64,000 nt of DNA. Source: Bugula neritina. Taxonomy: Eukaryota > Bryozoa > Gymnolaemata > Cheilostomatida > Bugulidae. The notes below the pieces were generated by a model that was not told the DNA's origin, ran no database searches, and was given only the letters and a program-made list of their open reading frames with translations. Numbering within the stretch: the stretch's first letter is position 1; each line of letters starts with the position of its first letter. Below, piece after piece: positions 38,451-52,935 of this stretch. The stretch is from NCBI GenBank assembly GCA_964035545.1, contig OZ037768.1:12703175-12767174 (forward strand), given 5' to 3'. The position numbers and the translations under genes were made by a program.

Positions 38451-38773
38451 ACTATTACACACAGGTCTAGGGGTTTAAGCGTTTGCTTTATAAACACGAA
38501 GTTGTGGGTTCGAACCCTGACAAAGGCCATTGGTGATGTTAGGAAGAGCATCCAGTCATAGTTGCTCCTGTGCCTCATTTAAACAAGTCCTTAGCCCAAC
38601 AAAGGCCATTGGTGATGTTAGGAAGGGCTAAGGACTTGTTTAAATGAGGCACAGGAGCAACTATGACTGGATGCTCTTCCTAACATCACCAATGGCCTTT
38701 GTCAGGGTTCGAACCCACAACTTCGTGTTTATAAAGCAAACGCTTAAACCCCTAGACCTGTGTGTGTAATAGT
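38451..38773. mobile_element. Palindromic pair of tRNA-derived SINEs
   Basis: Arms 38451-38597 and 38625-38773 are near-perfect inverted copies around a 27-nt loop. Each arm holds a tRNA-like head: an A-box-like GGTCTAGGGGTTTAAGCG and a B box GGGTTCGAACCC with TTTATAA in the anticodon-loop position. The tail contains GAAGAGCATCCAGTCATAG, similar to the central domain of some invertebrate SINEs. The loop (CAAAGGCCATTGGTGATG) duplicates a stretch inside the arms, as template switching would produce. No intact acceptor stem is seen, so this is not a working tRNA gene. Confidence 0.75.
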
Positions 38774-38831
38774 CCTTTCCATCAGGGGTTTCTCAGGGGA
38801 ATAGTGACTATAAACTTGCGTGAGTATTTTT

Positions 38832-39043
<212 letters not shown>

Positions 39044-39428
39044 TATCTTTGCTGTTTGCTTTTGTTTGAATCACCACCCTTTTTCTTTTGACCAAATTCA
39101 TTTTGAAATCTTTTAAAAGCTACATGGTAATGTTACTAGTATGCTTTGCAGCAGTATAAATTTCTCCCGTCTTTGTTTAATTTGCATGTAAGACATTCAA
39201 TAAGCTATTAGGAGTGCTTTTGTTATTCAATTCTGTTTCAATTAGTTCTAACTGGAAAAAACAAAGAAAAGTAGTGTTTATGTCAATTAAAAACAACTTA
39301 GCAGTTTATAGGTTCTGCTCTGGTTTTCTAAAGCATATTGAACTCTATTAAATCAGATATATTCATCATTTTATATAGTATAATACTCTATATTCCCACT
39401 GGAATTAACTTAAAATGTCACAAAGTAG

Positions 39429-40000
39429 AAGAGTTGGGCTAATATTATAATTTGTGATTGCAATTGGTTGTAATTATAACTATATTCTTTCAAGTAATTG
39501 AATATAATCTGTAATTGATGTATAAAAAGATAATTTTCATTGTTATAATTGTAACTAATTACATATCTAACGTAATTGATTATTACACTTACTTTATAAT
39601 TACATGTCAATTACTTCAAAGTATTAAGTTTTTGAACATGTAATACTTTTCCTACTATGTCTTCTGCTAAATAACAACTATAGACAAGTTTAGATTTGTT
39701 CAACTTGGTATTGTATCATCCTATAAATTACTGTTTGGAACAACGGAGGTTCTCTACTGCCAAAATTGCTTGAGTATTTAAACCACAGAAGTGAGACTGT
39801 ATATATAACTCTTATTTATTCTTTGTGAGAACAAAAGATATTGTAATTGCATGCCATAATTAATTAAATTACCATGTAATTGTGATTATAATTATTAATC
39901 ACATCATTTTTAAATGTAATTATAATTATAATTGTAATTGACAAGTTTCATGTAATTGTAATTGTTATTAATTACCTTCATGTAATTGACCCCTACCTTG
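39429..40000. mobile_element. Decayed copy of hAT-like element 1
   Basis: The left end is AAGAGTTGGGCT and the right end ATTGACCCCTACCTTG, with the same TGTAATTG-rich interior as 32657 onward but no nested element. Flanks CAAAGTAG and CCAAGTAG form an 8-bp duplication with one mismatch. It is older than element 1 at 32657, judging by the mutated ends. Confidence 0.7.
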
Positions 40001-40792
40001 CCAAGTAGGGTATAGTGTAATCATTTCAGTGAGATCAGAACTTAAACCTTTGCATTTTAAAACAGCACACTTTAGCTAAAAATAATTATTATATATTATT
40101 CATATGTGCTCTGTTAATCAAAAGGCTATATCGATTGCCTGCAGTCTCTTGACATATATAGAACAACTTTTTTGTACACAAAAACAAGAGTTCAGTAGAA
40201 TGTATAAAGATATATCGTGATGAGGCTGCAACTCAAGGAATTGCAATTAGATTGTTCTTCTTTGATAGAAATATAATAGTTTAAAGATTTCTTCTCAAAC
40301 TTTACATGTGTACAGCTAAACATGGGGCAGCGTCAACTTCACACAAGTCATTAATAATGCTCAATCATTACAATTTAATTGAGTTCTGTGATTGTTGATG
40401 ATGGCGGCTGACAATTGACTTAGGCCTCAGGTTATCAGCTAAATACTTAGTGCTAATACTCTACCATATAACTGTTATAACCCAACACCCTGATATGTTT
40501 GGCCTCCCCACCATCATTCTATTGTTACAATGTAATTGTATTAATTTGTATTATGTGTATACTCTGTAACATATGTTATAGTAATTAGTGTACTTGGTTA
40601 TATAATATTTTGTGCCTAAGCATTACTTATGCTAATATAGTAGTACATTCTCTGGCTTATGGTTTGAAACCGATTAAAGATTATCTACCACTCGAAACTA
40701 ATCCAAACTTCCTTATCTCAATATCTGTTTTTCCACAAACAATTACAATAACAATTACAAAACATTGGAATACTCACATAAACAGTGATGAA
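40001..40792. other. Unit B-specific DNA, nothing identified
   Basis: AT-rich. No exon or element ends recognised. Confidence 0.4.
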
Positions 40793-40965
40793 ACCCTAAA
40801 CCCTAGACTTCCAACCTGAAACCTTAAACCTCTAACCTACAACCGTTGAACCTCCCATCTCACAAATCGAACCCAAAACCCTATCCTCAAATTCAAACGA
40901 TTACCTTTGTCGTCATTGCCTGTGCCATTTTTACCTGTTCCATTTTTGCTTAACACCGGTGCAAT
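40793..40965. repeat. Degenerate telomere-like CCCTAAAC/CCTCAAAC array
   Basis: Words such as AAACCCTAAACCCTAGAC, TTAAACCTCTAACC and CAAAACCCTATCC recur. They are followed by TGTGCCATTTTTACCTGT, which is also found in the arms inside hAT-like element 2 (33290-33490). It is therefore probably one arm of that foldback family and not a telomere relic. Confidence 0.55.
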
Positions 40966-42875
40966 CCTTATGCCATACATGCTCAATCAAGTTACGACCT
41001 CAGCAGGGGTCAGGTATGAGAATCAATTCTTAAGCCATACTGGATGGACTGCTCTCATGTATTGATTGTTTGGTGTAAAATTAGCAGCACCAGCATTCCT
41101 ACCTGAGTGTCATTTATCTGTCAATGATTTTTCTTTGAGTTACTTTTTTTAAGAACTAAAGGATTCGCACTTACATTAACTTTGCTTTTTATTTCACCCA
41201 ACCTTTTGCTTACCAAATTTAGATCATAGTATTTCACCTTGTATTAATTTAATTCAACTGAGAGATGTTTCTTAGAAATACTATATTATAATAGAATGTA
41301 CTCGATTATCAGATAATACCAGCTCAGGCTTTCAATAGTCGCTAAACACTCCTGTCAACAAATCCACTATAATGCAACGCCTTGTATCACTCTTAGGTCA
41401 TTAAACAACCAGCCATTAAATTTTAGGCAAATTTTCTACTCCTGTATCTTCATATATACAGGCTTCATAGGAAAAAAGCCAATATTTTAGGCACATATTG
41501 TCACTCACTCTTTCTCTTCTCATATGTTTAATGCTCAATAAAGCATATTACAATAATACTACATATACTAATAACACAAGATTTTTTACATTCAAAGAAA
41601 ACAAATCAACACCTATTGTGTGAGATAGTTATGCTGGTACAGGAGGTGGTAGCAGTGATCCCTTTTTCGTTCAACTTCTGTTTTTTGGCAGAATGAACAT
41701 GATTTACATTTCTCCTCTATAAGGTTTCAATGGAGACTGTTAAGTACAACGAACATATCTTTCCAATGCAGCTGGCAGCCACAATCAGTTGTGCATAACT
41801 TTAGTAGACATTTTCCAGCTACATTTATTTGAGATTATTGTTATTAATAAATGTTACTCTGGTTATGTTTAAAATCCAATGTAATTACAACAGGTGCTTA
41901 AGCACACTGTATGCTAATATTATAATTACATTGCTATGAATATATTGTAATTAAATAGATTGTCATTACATATTAAACACAACAACTTTATAATTATAAT
42001 ATTTCTTGGAGCAATAACTACTAAAAATACGTCACAATTACCTATGTATATAAATACTGAGTGGTGCCATCACACTTAGAGAATCATAATAACCAATTTA
42101 TCAAATCAATATTTGCCAAGCAGATATCTTTTGATAATTGTAATAACTCTGCTACACAAACTGAAAAATTTATTTTCATCAGTTTAGAAAGCACAAACTA
42201 TTTATTTTCAATTATTGGTTTTGTTGTAAAATTAGACTGACATTTTCAATTTCAGACATTTTTGTCACTATAATAGCTGTTTTAGAATTTTCTATAATCA
42301 TACTTATCCATGACTGGTGTTTGGTATTGAATATAATTAGTGTGGTTCACCATACCCATTAACAATACATGCAAAAGTCATTTATGTAGAAATGTCAATG
42401 AGCAGGAAAGGTTGATTTGTGTACATTTATTTCTTGAGTAACAAAAGACAGTTTATCCATAAATATTGTAAAGCGAAAAAGAAACACTATGCTGCTGTAT
42501 AAATAAATAGATAACCAGATGTATATAACTTTACAGCAAGTCATTTAAATAGACAATTAACATCATCTTAAAATAGCTAAGGTTAGCTATTGTATCTCAA
42601 AAACAGGAATAAAATTATCGTTGTTTGCTAAAATGCTGCTGAGTAAATTGCTTTACAACATTAAATTACAAATATTTCTACAAAGTCAAACGTGTTTAAT
42701 TTCCCATATCAAAGCAAACCCAAAAGTAAGTGAAAAATTGAACTTGGACAACGCAAACGCAAAGACATGCAAAATTTTAAATCTATCAAAAGTTTTAAGT
42801 CAGAATAATAGTTCTAGCAATCAGCCTAATGAAAAAGAATGTTATGTTTTCAATGTAATATAAGTTAAAGAGTAT
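40966..42875. other. Gene-poor DNA, collinear with unit A from about 41165
   Basis: Counterpart of 13440-15151. No exon supported. Confidence 0.5.
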
Positions 42876-43061
42876 TAGTCTAGAAGTAACCTCCCAAAAA
42901 GTGCTCAAAAAATTGACTTATTACACTTTACTAGGTGACCACTCAAAAAAAATTGTTTTAGATTAAAATTTTGTGCTGATTCTGAATCTACAAACTTTAA
43001 AATTCTATCTTCACCCAAACTCAAGCTATTGCAAAAAACAAACCGACATCTTGAATGAGTC

Positions 43062-43236
43062 ATGATAAAAAGAAATGTGGATTGTGCAAAACAGTATCCA
43101 ATTTTACCAAGCTCTCTTGAAGAAAGAATATTTGCTAAAATATAAAAATAATTGCCTCTTACCTAGAATTCTATGCTGATGCTGAATTTAAAGACTGCAA
43201 GACGCTATCTCAAATTAAAACCAAGTTGTTTACGTA
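43062..43236 (+). pseudogene. Unrecognised coding remnant inside TIR element, unit B
   Basis: Counterpart of 15339-15515. One base is deleted (AAAATATAAAAATAAT), which brings TAA in frame after about half the length. Confidence 0.4.
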
Positions 43237-43649
43237 AACATATATGTTTGTTATGTATCGACATATTGCATGCAGCGTAAGCATACAGAATAATGGTATG
43301 ACCAAGCCATTTATACAAAAACAAAAACAAAGTCATGCTGATGTGTGAAAAAACTATATTTATAAAATTATAGCACAAAATAAATGTTGAAATGAATAAA
43401 TATTGAAATCTTTTGAACACAGCCCAAGTGAATCATTTGCTAGTCTGTCAGTAGCCGTTAAACATCTACAAAAATCAACAAGTATCTGTAAAATTATTTA
43501 GAGAAACAGAAGCATGAGAGATGATCAAAATTGAATTGTTTGCAGCAAAATATATAACAAATGTCTAACAAAAGTGCTTTATTAAGAAAAAGTATTCTCG
43601 TCACCATTGTCACTGTCGTCAGTCTCATCAGCTTCTTCTTCCCCAATAT

Positions 43650-44225
43650 AGCGCTTCTTTTCAGACAATCCTTACATTGACAAGCATCAGCGAATGCACT
43701 GCATTTGAGACTTCTGGCATCCACATCTTGATATGTTGCAGCCGGTCTTACAGGAGCAGTTCAAACTTTGCAAAATACATGTTCAGGTGCGGGAGCTTGA
43801 ATCATCCACTTTATATTTATGCTGCCATGATTCTCAACAATCTACCCATAATGTTCTGGGGTGGTCCATCAATATAGGCTGTTGTCGATCACCCTTCTCC
43901 AAATGGCTGCCTGATAATTTGCTCTTTTCAAGTGCAAATTTAATTCATCTTTCGTTTGAGGCAAACTGTATTGAGTTATTTTAGATGGTGAAGGAAATAC
44001 AGTGTATTGGACATTATCTGTATTTGAATTTTCTGCTCCATAAAGTTTACAAACAAATTGTTCTACTTTAGCTTGAAATACTTTTCGAGGTGTTCAAAGC
44101 TTCCCATACATTCTGGATGTTTTCTTAAAAGAGAGTAGGCTGTGCGCTATCCTTTTTCATAAAAAGCACTATAGTCGAATCACAACCTGTTAAAGCATGA
44201 AATCTAGTAAGTTCTGCACACAACT
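43650..44225 (-). pseudogene. Transposon-associated CXC-type protein remnant, unit B
   Basis: Counterpart of 15925-16503 with the same FHALTGCDSTI, LNLHLKRANYQAA and Cys-cluster motifs and the same stop and frameshift pattern. The gene was therefore already dead before the duplication. A short CCC-GG difference near 43860 removes three bases. Confidence 0.6.
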
Positions 44226-46471
44226 GCGGTCAGGATTTATTTGCTGCAATGTTGACATCCAAATACCTAATATGATTATGATTTCTTCCATATATTAATA
44301 TTATCTATATAACTGTTGTATTGATTGCTAAATAGCTATAATATGCTAACAGCTATAATAGCTAACATGAATTATTTAGAATAATATTCTATTATTTTTA
44401 CAAATTTGTGTGGGACAAAAAGTAGTAATATACATTATTAATAGACACCATCTTTAATAGATACTTATTAACAAAATGTCTTTTCAAACAACGTACAAGA
44501 TGTATAAAATATACAAAATTAATAAGTTAAGGCAGATCAAAGGAATTAATTTATGTGCTAAATAACAAGCAATTAATCCAATTTTATTTGAATATACACA
44601 TATTTTAATAATATTAAAACGGATTGCACATAAAAACACATTTTACCAAAATAAATAACTAGCGTCTAAGTAGGCAAATTAGCCTAACCTCTATCTGGGA
44701 TGATACCACGATTACGACACCTGCGAAAAAATATAATTGGCAAAAAGGTAATGTCTAGCAAATATAGCGAGAATTAAGATGAAAACATCTGTGTCTTGGG
44801 CTTATGATGTTCATAAGATATTTTGCATGTAACAAAGTTTGTGTACCTGCTTCCTCGTGATCTGATTGTAAGCAGTTGAGTTCTGTTTTCTTAGGAATTC
44901 CACCATGTTTGAAAAAATCTAACTGAATGCAATTTTTGTTTGGTATGCAACAGCTATAATAACAGTATTGTTCTCTAAAGTATTTCTACTCCATTTTTCA
45001 CACAAAAATGCACCAGTCTCTAATGCAGCTTGTTCTATTTGCTAATAAAAAAATAATTTTGTGACAAATGACACACATGAAAAAAGTACATGCCTATAAT
45101 TTTTGAATAGGACAGTCCAAGATCATTTTTTTATAATGGGCTGCTTAAATATAACCATATACCTATATATAAAATTATAGGAAAACTTTAGGGTATTTCT
45201 TTTGTAACTATAACTGAGCTAAATTGACTCTAGAGTCATTATATTAAGATAGTATAAAAATATGCATTTTAACCAATAGCATTGTTTTAAAAACCAAATT
45301 GCTTATGTATATATAGTTCAGCTTAAATTTGTTGGCAAAGCTCAATCGTACACATTTAAAAATATTATCTTCCGAAATCTAGACCAACCTGCTCATGCTT
45401 CTCATTACTTTTTGCAAAAGTAGTTATTATAAAAAAAATCGTGAAGAAAATCATTATCAGACACAGATTAACTTATAATTTGGCTCTTTCATAGCTAATC
45501 AAAAATAATGTTTGCTTTATTACTAAAATACCCATTCCTTTGCTTGTTTTCGTCCATATAGTCTACATTTTTTCAGATGTTTTCACAAGAAAATCACCAG
45601 AATTAAACTCAGAGAAGTGAAAAACACATCTATGATTATCTGCAAAAGTTTTTGCTTGTATATATAATAAACTAGCTTCAACAATTTCAAGATAATACTC
45701 AACAGATTTGGACAAAGCTATGGGGAAACAACTCCTGTAAAATTTTAAAGAGCTTTTGTGACTCACTAGGTCGACAGAGAAATTTAGAGTTTTTATAACA
45801 AAAAAAGTGAGAAAAGTATCTATAATTATCAGCAAAATTATTTTGCTTATATAAAATAAATTAGCTTTAATAATTTAAAGATATTTAGCAAACTCACAAA
45901 AACATTGAGAGAAGACAACTCCTAAAAAGTTTAAAGCGCTTTTATGGCTTACTGGGTGCACAGAACAGTCTAGAGTTTTCACAGATTGATTAAGACCTTT
46001 AAAACTCTCCATTTCTAAAAAAAGTGCGTGGCCACCTTTAGGAGTGTATTGAGTAAAAGATAATTGGAGGTTACTTCTAGACTATATAATATATTATATT
46101 CATCTAAGCTTGAAGTACAAGAGCAGTGTGGTATATTTAGGAGTGTTGCCTTTAAACCATTAAAAATCATTATGCCGTTATTGGTACTGCGAGTTTATAT
46201 AAGTTATAAAGGAAAAATTTTGCCACTTTTGTGATTTTATTTTATTTTTTCTTTTCTGTGTCCATTTTTTTAAGTTTTTTTTTATTGGTAAAGTTTTTAA
46301 ACATATTTTCAATGCATAGGAAATTTTAAAATAAATTAAAACTCAATCATGCACGTAAATACAAAGCTATAAAGTTTAGGCTTGGGTGTGATTACAATGT
46401 GAATATGAATTGAATAATGTTGCAATAACCATTTTACACAAAATACGTTACAGTTGCTATTAATGTAAGAC

Positions 46472-48295
46472 CAGGGATGTAGTGGTACCCATACGGTCCC
46501 ATACGCCGTATGGCCTAGAAGAAAATAGACTGTTCTAGGCCATACGCCCGTGTGGGCATAATATTTTTGAAAGATGATTAGTGCACAGGATAGTTAAGGC
46601 ATCCTCACTGAGAATATCATAAATTTCGCTCACAATCTAGTTTAAGTTCTTGTTATGTTAATGCTCTGTGGGTGGCATGCGTGTTGCCTACTTGTGATTG
46701 TTTAGCCTGAGATTACACTATGAATGATATTATGCAGTTATCAACATTCCATCTTCTCATCTCTACGTGTTCACTGAAGCGCGAAGTGCTGTGCATTGGT
46801 GATTTCTAAGAAAAAATCTCATTTTCGGTGTATAATTCACCAACTTGTAGAAAATCTATGAAGGCTATTGAAAAGATCAAAAAATTTGCCATGCATAAAT
46901 TTCTCAGGTTTCCGATAGTGTTTGTTCTATTCGAATACCATGCTTTCCTGCTGAGATATTTGGCAGAAATTGAAAAATAAATTTTTCAGGTAAAATTGGC
47001 CAAAATGGGTAGATTTTTGTCTATAACTTTGCAAAAATATTGAAAACTCAAAAAAGCAGGTGATCTGAGGAACAGGAAGATCTAAAACATGGTTTTTAAA
47101 TTTTAATTCTAGCACAATTACCTAAGTGAGGTTTTATTTGGCAGGACTGAATTCTTCTAATATACCAATAATGTGGCCTCAGCAAGGCAGTGACAGCTAG
47201 AAGGTTGCCCTTATCTATCTTGTGTGAACTTGCATTTTGTCAATGATAAGCAATGGAATTTGGAAAAAACCAACATGAAATTCAGAAATAAAATCAAAAT
47301 GTCTTCAAGAAACAGTACCAGGTGTGTAGGGGAGGCTATTGAAAATCTATCACTGAGGTCTACAGGTACTATATCCACATTTTGGTCAAAAACCTAGCAG
47401 TGTTATTGCATGTTAATTATCAATGCAATAAGGTTTTGCAAACTGTACACCACCATAAGTAACCTTTTATGTGTGATTGTACTAACGTCTGGCTTTACAT
47501 TTAATCATCTTCTAGGTTAACACATATTAAACCTGTCAAATCTGTTCTTTTGGGGTATATTTCCTTGATGTATCTAGTGGAAGCTCAGGGGTTTTATTTT
47601 AAAACTAAGTCAACATACTCTTCTTGGGTGTTCTTTATTGTGTGTAAGGAGGTGTGGCGGTATCACCTTATGGATTAGACTAATACTCTAATAAACTCCA
47701 AATAGGTTTTCAACCAATTTCTGCTTGCCAATGAGTTATCAATTCAGATTTGCTCTTTATAAAAAACCAACACACATTTTCTGATTAGCAATCTTCCTCT
47801 GTTCTGATCTATTATTCTTTTTCTGTGCACGGCAGTGTATTAGTTATTTAAAGTAATAAGGTTGCATTTGGAGAGCACTTGTTACATGCCTCTATCCTTC
47901 CATCTTTTTGGGATATTCAGCAATTTTTCTGTACAGGTTGGACTTAGTGTCAGAACAAACCTAACTGCAGTTGAGTAAGACTACATTACATTACATTACA
48001 TTACAGTCAACAGGTATATGAGACAAGACTGAATATTTATATAGTTTGCAGCAATGCCCAGTCGTCATGTAGCTGGTATGGTATGAAAATAATAGCGAGG
48101 TGCACATTTCAACACAGATTTTTTTCAGAAAAATTAGAATTCACAATGGCTTTAAATTGCATAAATTTGCATCAGAAGTGCTCTGAGGGCTTTGGCGGCC
48201 GGGGCGCTGCCCCGGACCCCGCCGGGGGCCTGGGCGGCCCCCTGGACCCCCGGCCTGAGAGTATGGCCAAGAATATTTTTGCCACTACATCCCTG
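46472..48295. mobile_element. hAT-like element 3, non-autonomous, unit B-C junction
   Basis: Perfect 14-bp inverted ends CAGGGATGTAGTGG and CCACTACATCCCTG, with 8-bp duplications TGTAAGAC at 46464-46471 and 48296-48303. The empty site is at 18271-18278. It is 1824 bp long. Subterminal CATACG/CGTATGG words form further small palindromes near the left end. No transposase frame is recognised. The open frame at 46927-47115 has no family signature. A GC-rich block lies at 48192-48256. Confidence 0.92.
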
Positions 48296-48371
48296 TGTAA
48301 GACTAGTAAATAAGATGCAAATAGGCACGGTAATACTACTTAAGTTATGCTTGTTTTGAAATTTGTAGTAA

Positions 48372-48402
<31 letters not shown>

Positions 48403-48552
48403 TATATATATGATAAAATATATAATATAATAATATATAATAGATTATTATAATATATATATATATTATATATTGTATATGATATTGTTTTACGTATATA
48501 ATATAATAATATATAATATATTATTATAATATATATATTCAAATATATATAA

Positions 48553-48609
<57 letters not shown>
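48372..48609. repeat. TA-rich tract at palindrome centre
   Basis: An imperfect TA run with TAATATATAATA-type and CACACA interruptions, more degenerate than 18346-18449. Confidence 0.9.
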
Positions 48610-48612
<3 letters not shown>

Positions 48613-48662
48613 CATGCCAAATATTTACTACAAATTTCAAAAATAGCATAACTTTAGTAGTG

Positions 48663-49085
48663 TTGTAATGGATTTTAGTGGGGCAATTTATTGCTAGTTA
48701 TTATATCGAAAGGGTCGACTCTATATTGTATGCTATGGTGGAGATCGACTACATCGACCTCCTGCGACTTGTAGCTATAGCCAACAGTGGCACCACCAGT
48801 AACAACCAATCAGGACTGACACACTAATTAATAGCAGGTGGAGCTAGCTACTCGTAGTGGAAGAGCGCTGAGTAGCTAGCAGGGCAGAGCAGCTTGGGAC
48901 TTCATTTAGAGTAGTTGTGTATAAATGCTCACTTATTATATAATCGTTTCTATTCATGTTTAGCAGTAATTAGAACTTCTTGTATCGTGTAAATAATAAA
49001 CTTATCATAGCGTAAACAACCTGGTGTAGTGGCTTTGTTTAAGTCGACCCTTACATAATATAGTGAATTGTGAAATTCACTACAA
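48663..49085. mobile_element. MITE-like insertion in palindrome arm, second copy
   Basis: Counterpart of 18504-18925 with the same ends and internal GGGTCGACT boxes. The left TA flank is TG here. Confidence 0.6.
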
Positions 49086-49606
49086 TATTAAAGTGTCTAC
49101 TTGCATCCAATTTACTAGTCTGACATTTATAGCAACTGTCACGTACTTTGTGTAAAATGGTTATTGCAAGCATTATTCACATTGTAATCACAGCAAAGCT
49201 TACACTTTATAGCTTTGTATTTACGTGCATGATTGAGTTTTAATTTTTATTTTAATTTTATGTGCTTTAAAATGTGTTTAAAAACTTTACCAATAAACAA
49301 AACTAAAAAAAATGTACACATGAAATAGAAAAAAAAAATAACTAAAGTGACAAAACTTTTCCTTTATAACTTATCTCGGCATAATGGCGCCCATATGACT
49401 CCATAAGATTTCCTAATGTCAACACTCCTAATATATACCACTCTGTACAAGAGTGTTTTCACACTGAAAAAGAAAAAGACCATTCTGGCTGTTTACAGCA
49501 CAACTGATTGTCAGAAGAATGTCAACTTTGACAATTTACATAGAAACAAAAACCCTGGAATTACTAAGTATAGGTTTAGTATTTGACTTTTCAGGCCCTC
49601 CATTAG

Positions 49607-50853
49607 AATGGAGTAACACCAATGCATCTAAGTATGGAAGAAGATCGCATCCTTGTAGAAGAGATCCTGTTAAAGTATGGTGCTAGTCTTTGTTCAACTT
49701 CCAGAGCCGGTTTTTCTTCAGCTGACAGACATAGTGGTCAGGTAAATATTGTAAAATGTTTGTCAAAAATTGAAGCAGAAATTTGGTTAATATACCAATG
49801 CCATAGTACATTTTATGATGAATTGACCCCAATACACTTGTACATGCAGAAAAACCATACTCTTATAGCAGAGATCCTGTTAAAGTATGGTGCTAGTCTC
49901 TCCTCAACTGCCGGAACCGATTTTTCTTCAGCTGACAGACATAGTGGTCAACTTAATATGATTAACTTTCTTTCAAAACATGAAGTAGAAGAAGATTTAG
50001 CCCTTACATTATCTGCTATAAAGTCATCATGGTACATGGTACATTTTAGGACGGCCATGTTAATGTTCTGCTTACTGTTGAACTATATAACCTATAAAAA
50101 GAATTGTTGTATTTTCTCGAATCTAGAAACCCTCATCATAATGTTAGTAAGAGTGCTTACATTTTGTTAATTATATTCTTTATTCTAATCTCTGATGATT
50201 CATAAAGTCTACTAAACGGTTACTTATAGTGATTGTGTTTACAGAATGGCTACACGCCTCTACATTATGCTGCGGGAAAAGGTGACATGGATATCGTCTG
50301 TGCTTTGATAGAGTATGGCGCAAGAGTAAGCGCAGAGTCGGAAGATGGGTTCACCCCCCTACACCTTGCTGTTAGGGATGGACTCATTGATATTGTATCG
50401 ATGCTGTTGGAAAATGGTGCTAGTCCCAACTGTTATACCAAAGTAAGTCTATTTTTTCCAAACAGCTAGCGATGTTACAGTTACTTTTTGTGATCAACTG
50501 CCAGTGCGGCAGCATAATGTTGCAATGTTGCAACTGCAACTGTTATACCAACTGATTATTTTCGTGAACTATGATCCTTATCATGAAGTGGAAAACATAA
50601 AATTGAAAGCTTTTCTTATTAAATATTATTTGAGTATTGAATATTGAATATTTGATCGAGTTGCTACTGCTATGGCATATTTTAGGACGGATTTACCCCA
50701 ATGCACATGTGCAGGCAAAAATACCATGCTCTCATAGCAGAGATCCTGTTGAAGTATGGTGCTAGTCTCTCCTCAACAGCCAGAACCGGTTGCTCTTCAG
50801 CTGACAGACATAGTTGTCAACATTATATGATCAATTTTCTTCCAAAATATTAA
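49607..50853 (+). pseudogene. Ankyrin-repeat exon cluster, unit C (probably decayed)
   Basis: Blocks: 49607-49741 (NGVTPMHLSMEEDRILVEEI, GTAAAT donor), an acceptor-less repeat near 49817-50000, exon 50245-50442 (NGYTPLHYAAGKGDMDIVCA, acceptor TTTACAG, donor GTAAGT), and a last block from 50686 with no donor and TAA at 50851-50853. It has the same defects as unit B, so the damage predates the split of B and C. Exon 50245-50442 is open. Confidence 0.7.
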
Positions 50854-52860
<2,007 letters not shown>

Positions 52861-52935
52861 GTGTTTAGCAGGGGATACAGGATGTTATACTTCCGCTGGC
52901 CATAACGTTATTCACCAACATAATATTATAATATA

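Larger units (their letters stand above)
42876..46084. mobile_element. TIR element with broken internal genes, unit B
   Basis: Same ends as 15152-17892. It is about 470 bp longer because 45341-45813 is present. That extra block contains a diverged repeat of the following 45810-45990 sequence (CTATGATTATCTGCAAAAG versus CTATAATTATCAGCAAAAT), so unit A probably lost it by recombination between the two. Confidence 0.65.
46135..49440. repeat. Large palindrome between units B and C, twice interrupted
   Basis: Counterpart of 17934-19301. The left arm is 46135-46463 plus 48304-48371, split by the hAT-like element at 46472-48295. The right arm is 48610-48662 plus 49086-49440, split by the MITE at 48663-49085. 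About 20 bp (ATATAAACTCGCGGTACCAA region) is missing from the right arm compared with unit A. Confidence 0.8.

Noticed and set aside
38461-38535. tRNA gene
   Set aside because: The A and B boxes are present, but there is no paired acceptor stem and the anticodon stem is imperfect. The unit continues into a SINE tail.
40793-40965. Interstitial telomere repeat
   Set aside because: The period and sequence are too irregular, and the adjoining TGTGCCATTTTTACC words tie it to the arms in hAT-like element 2.
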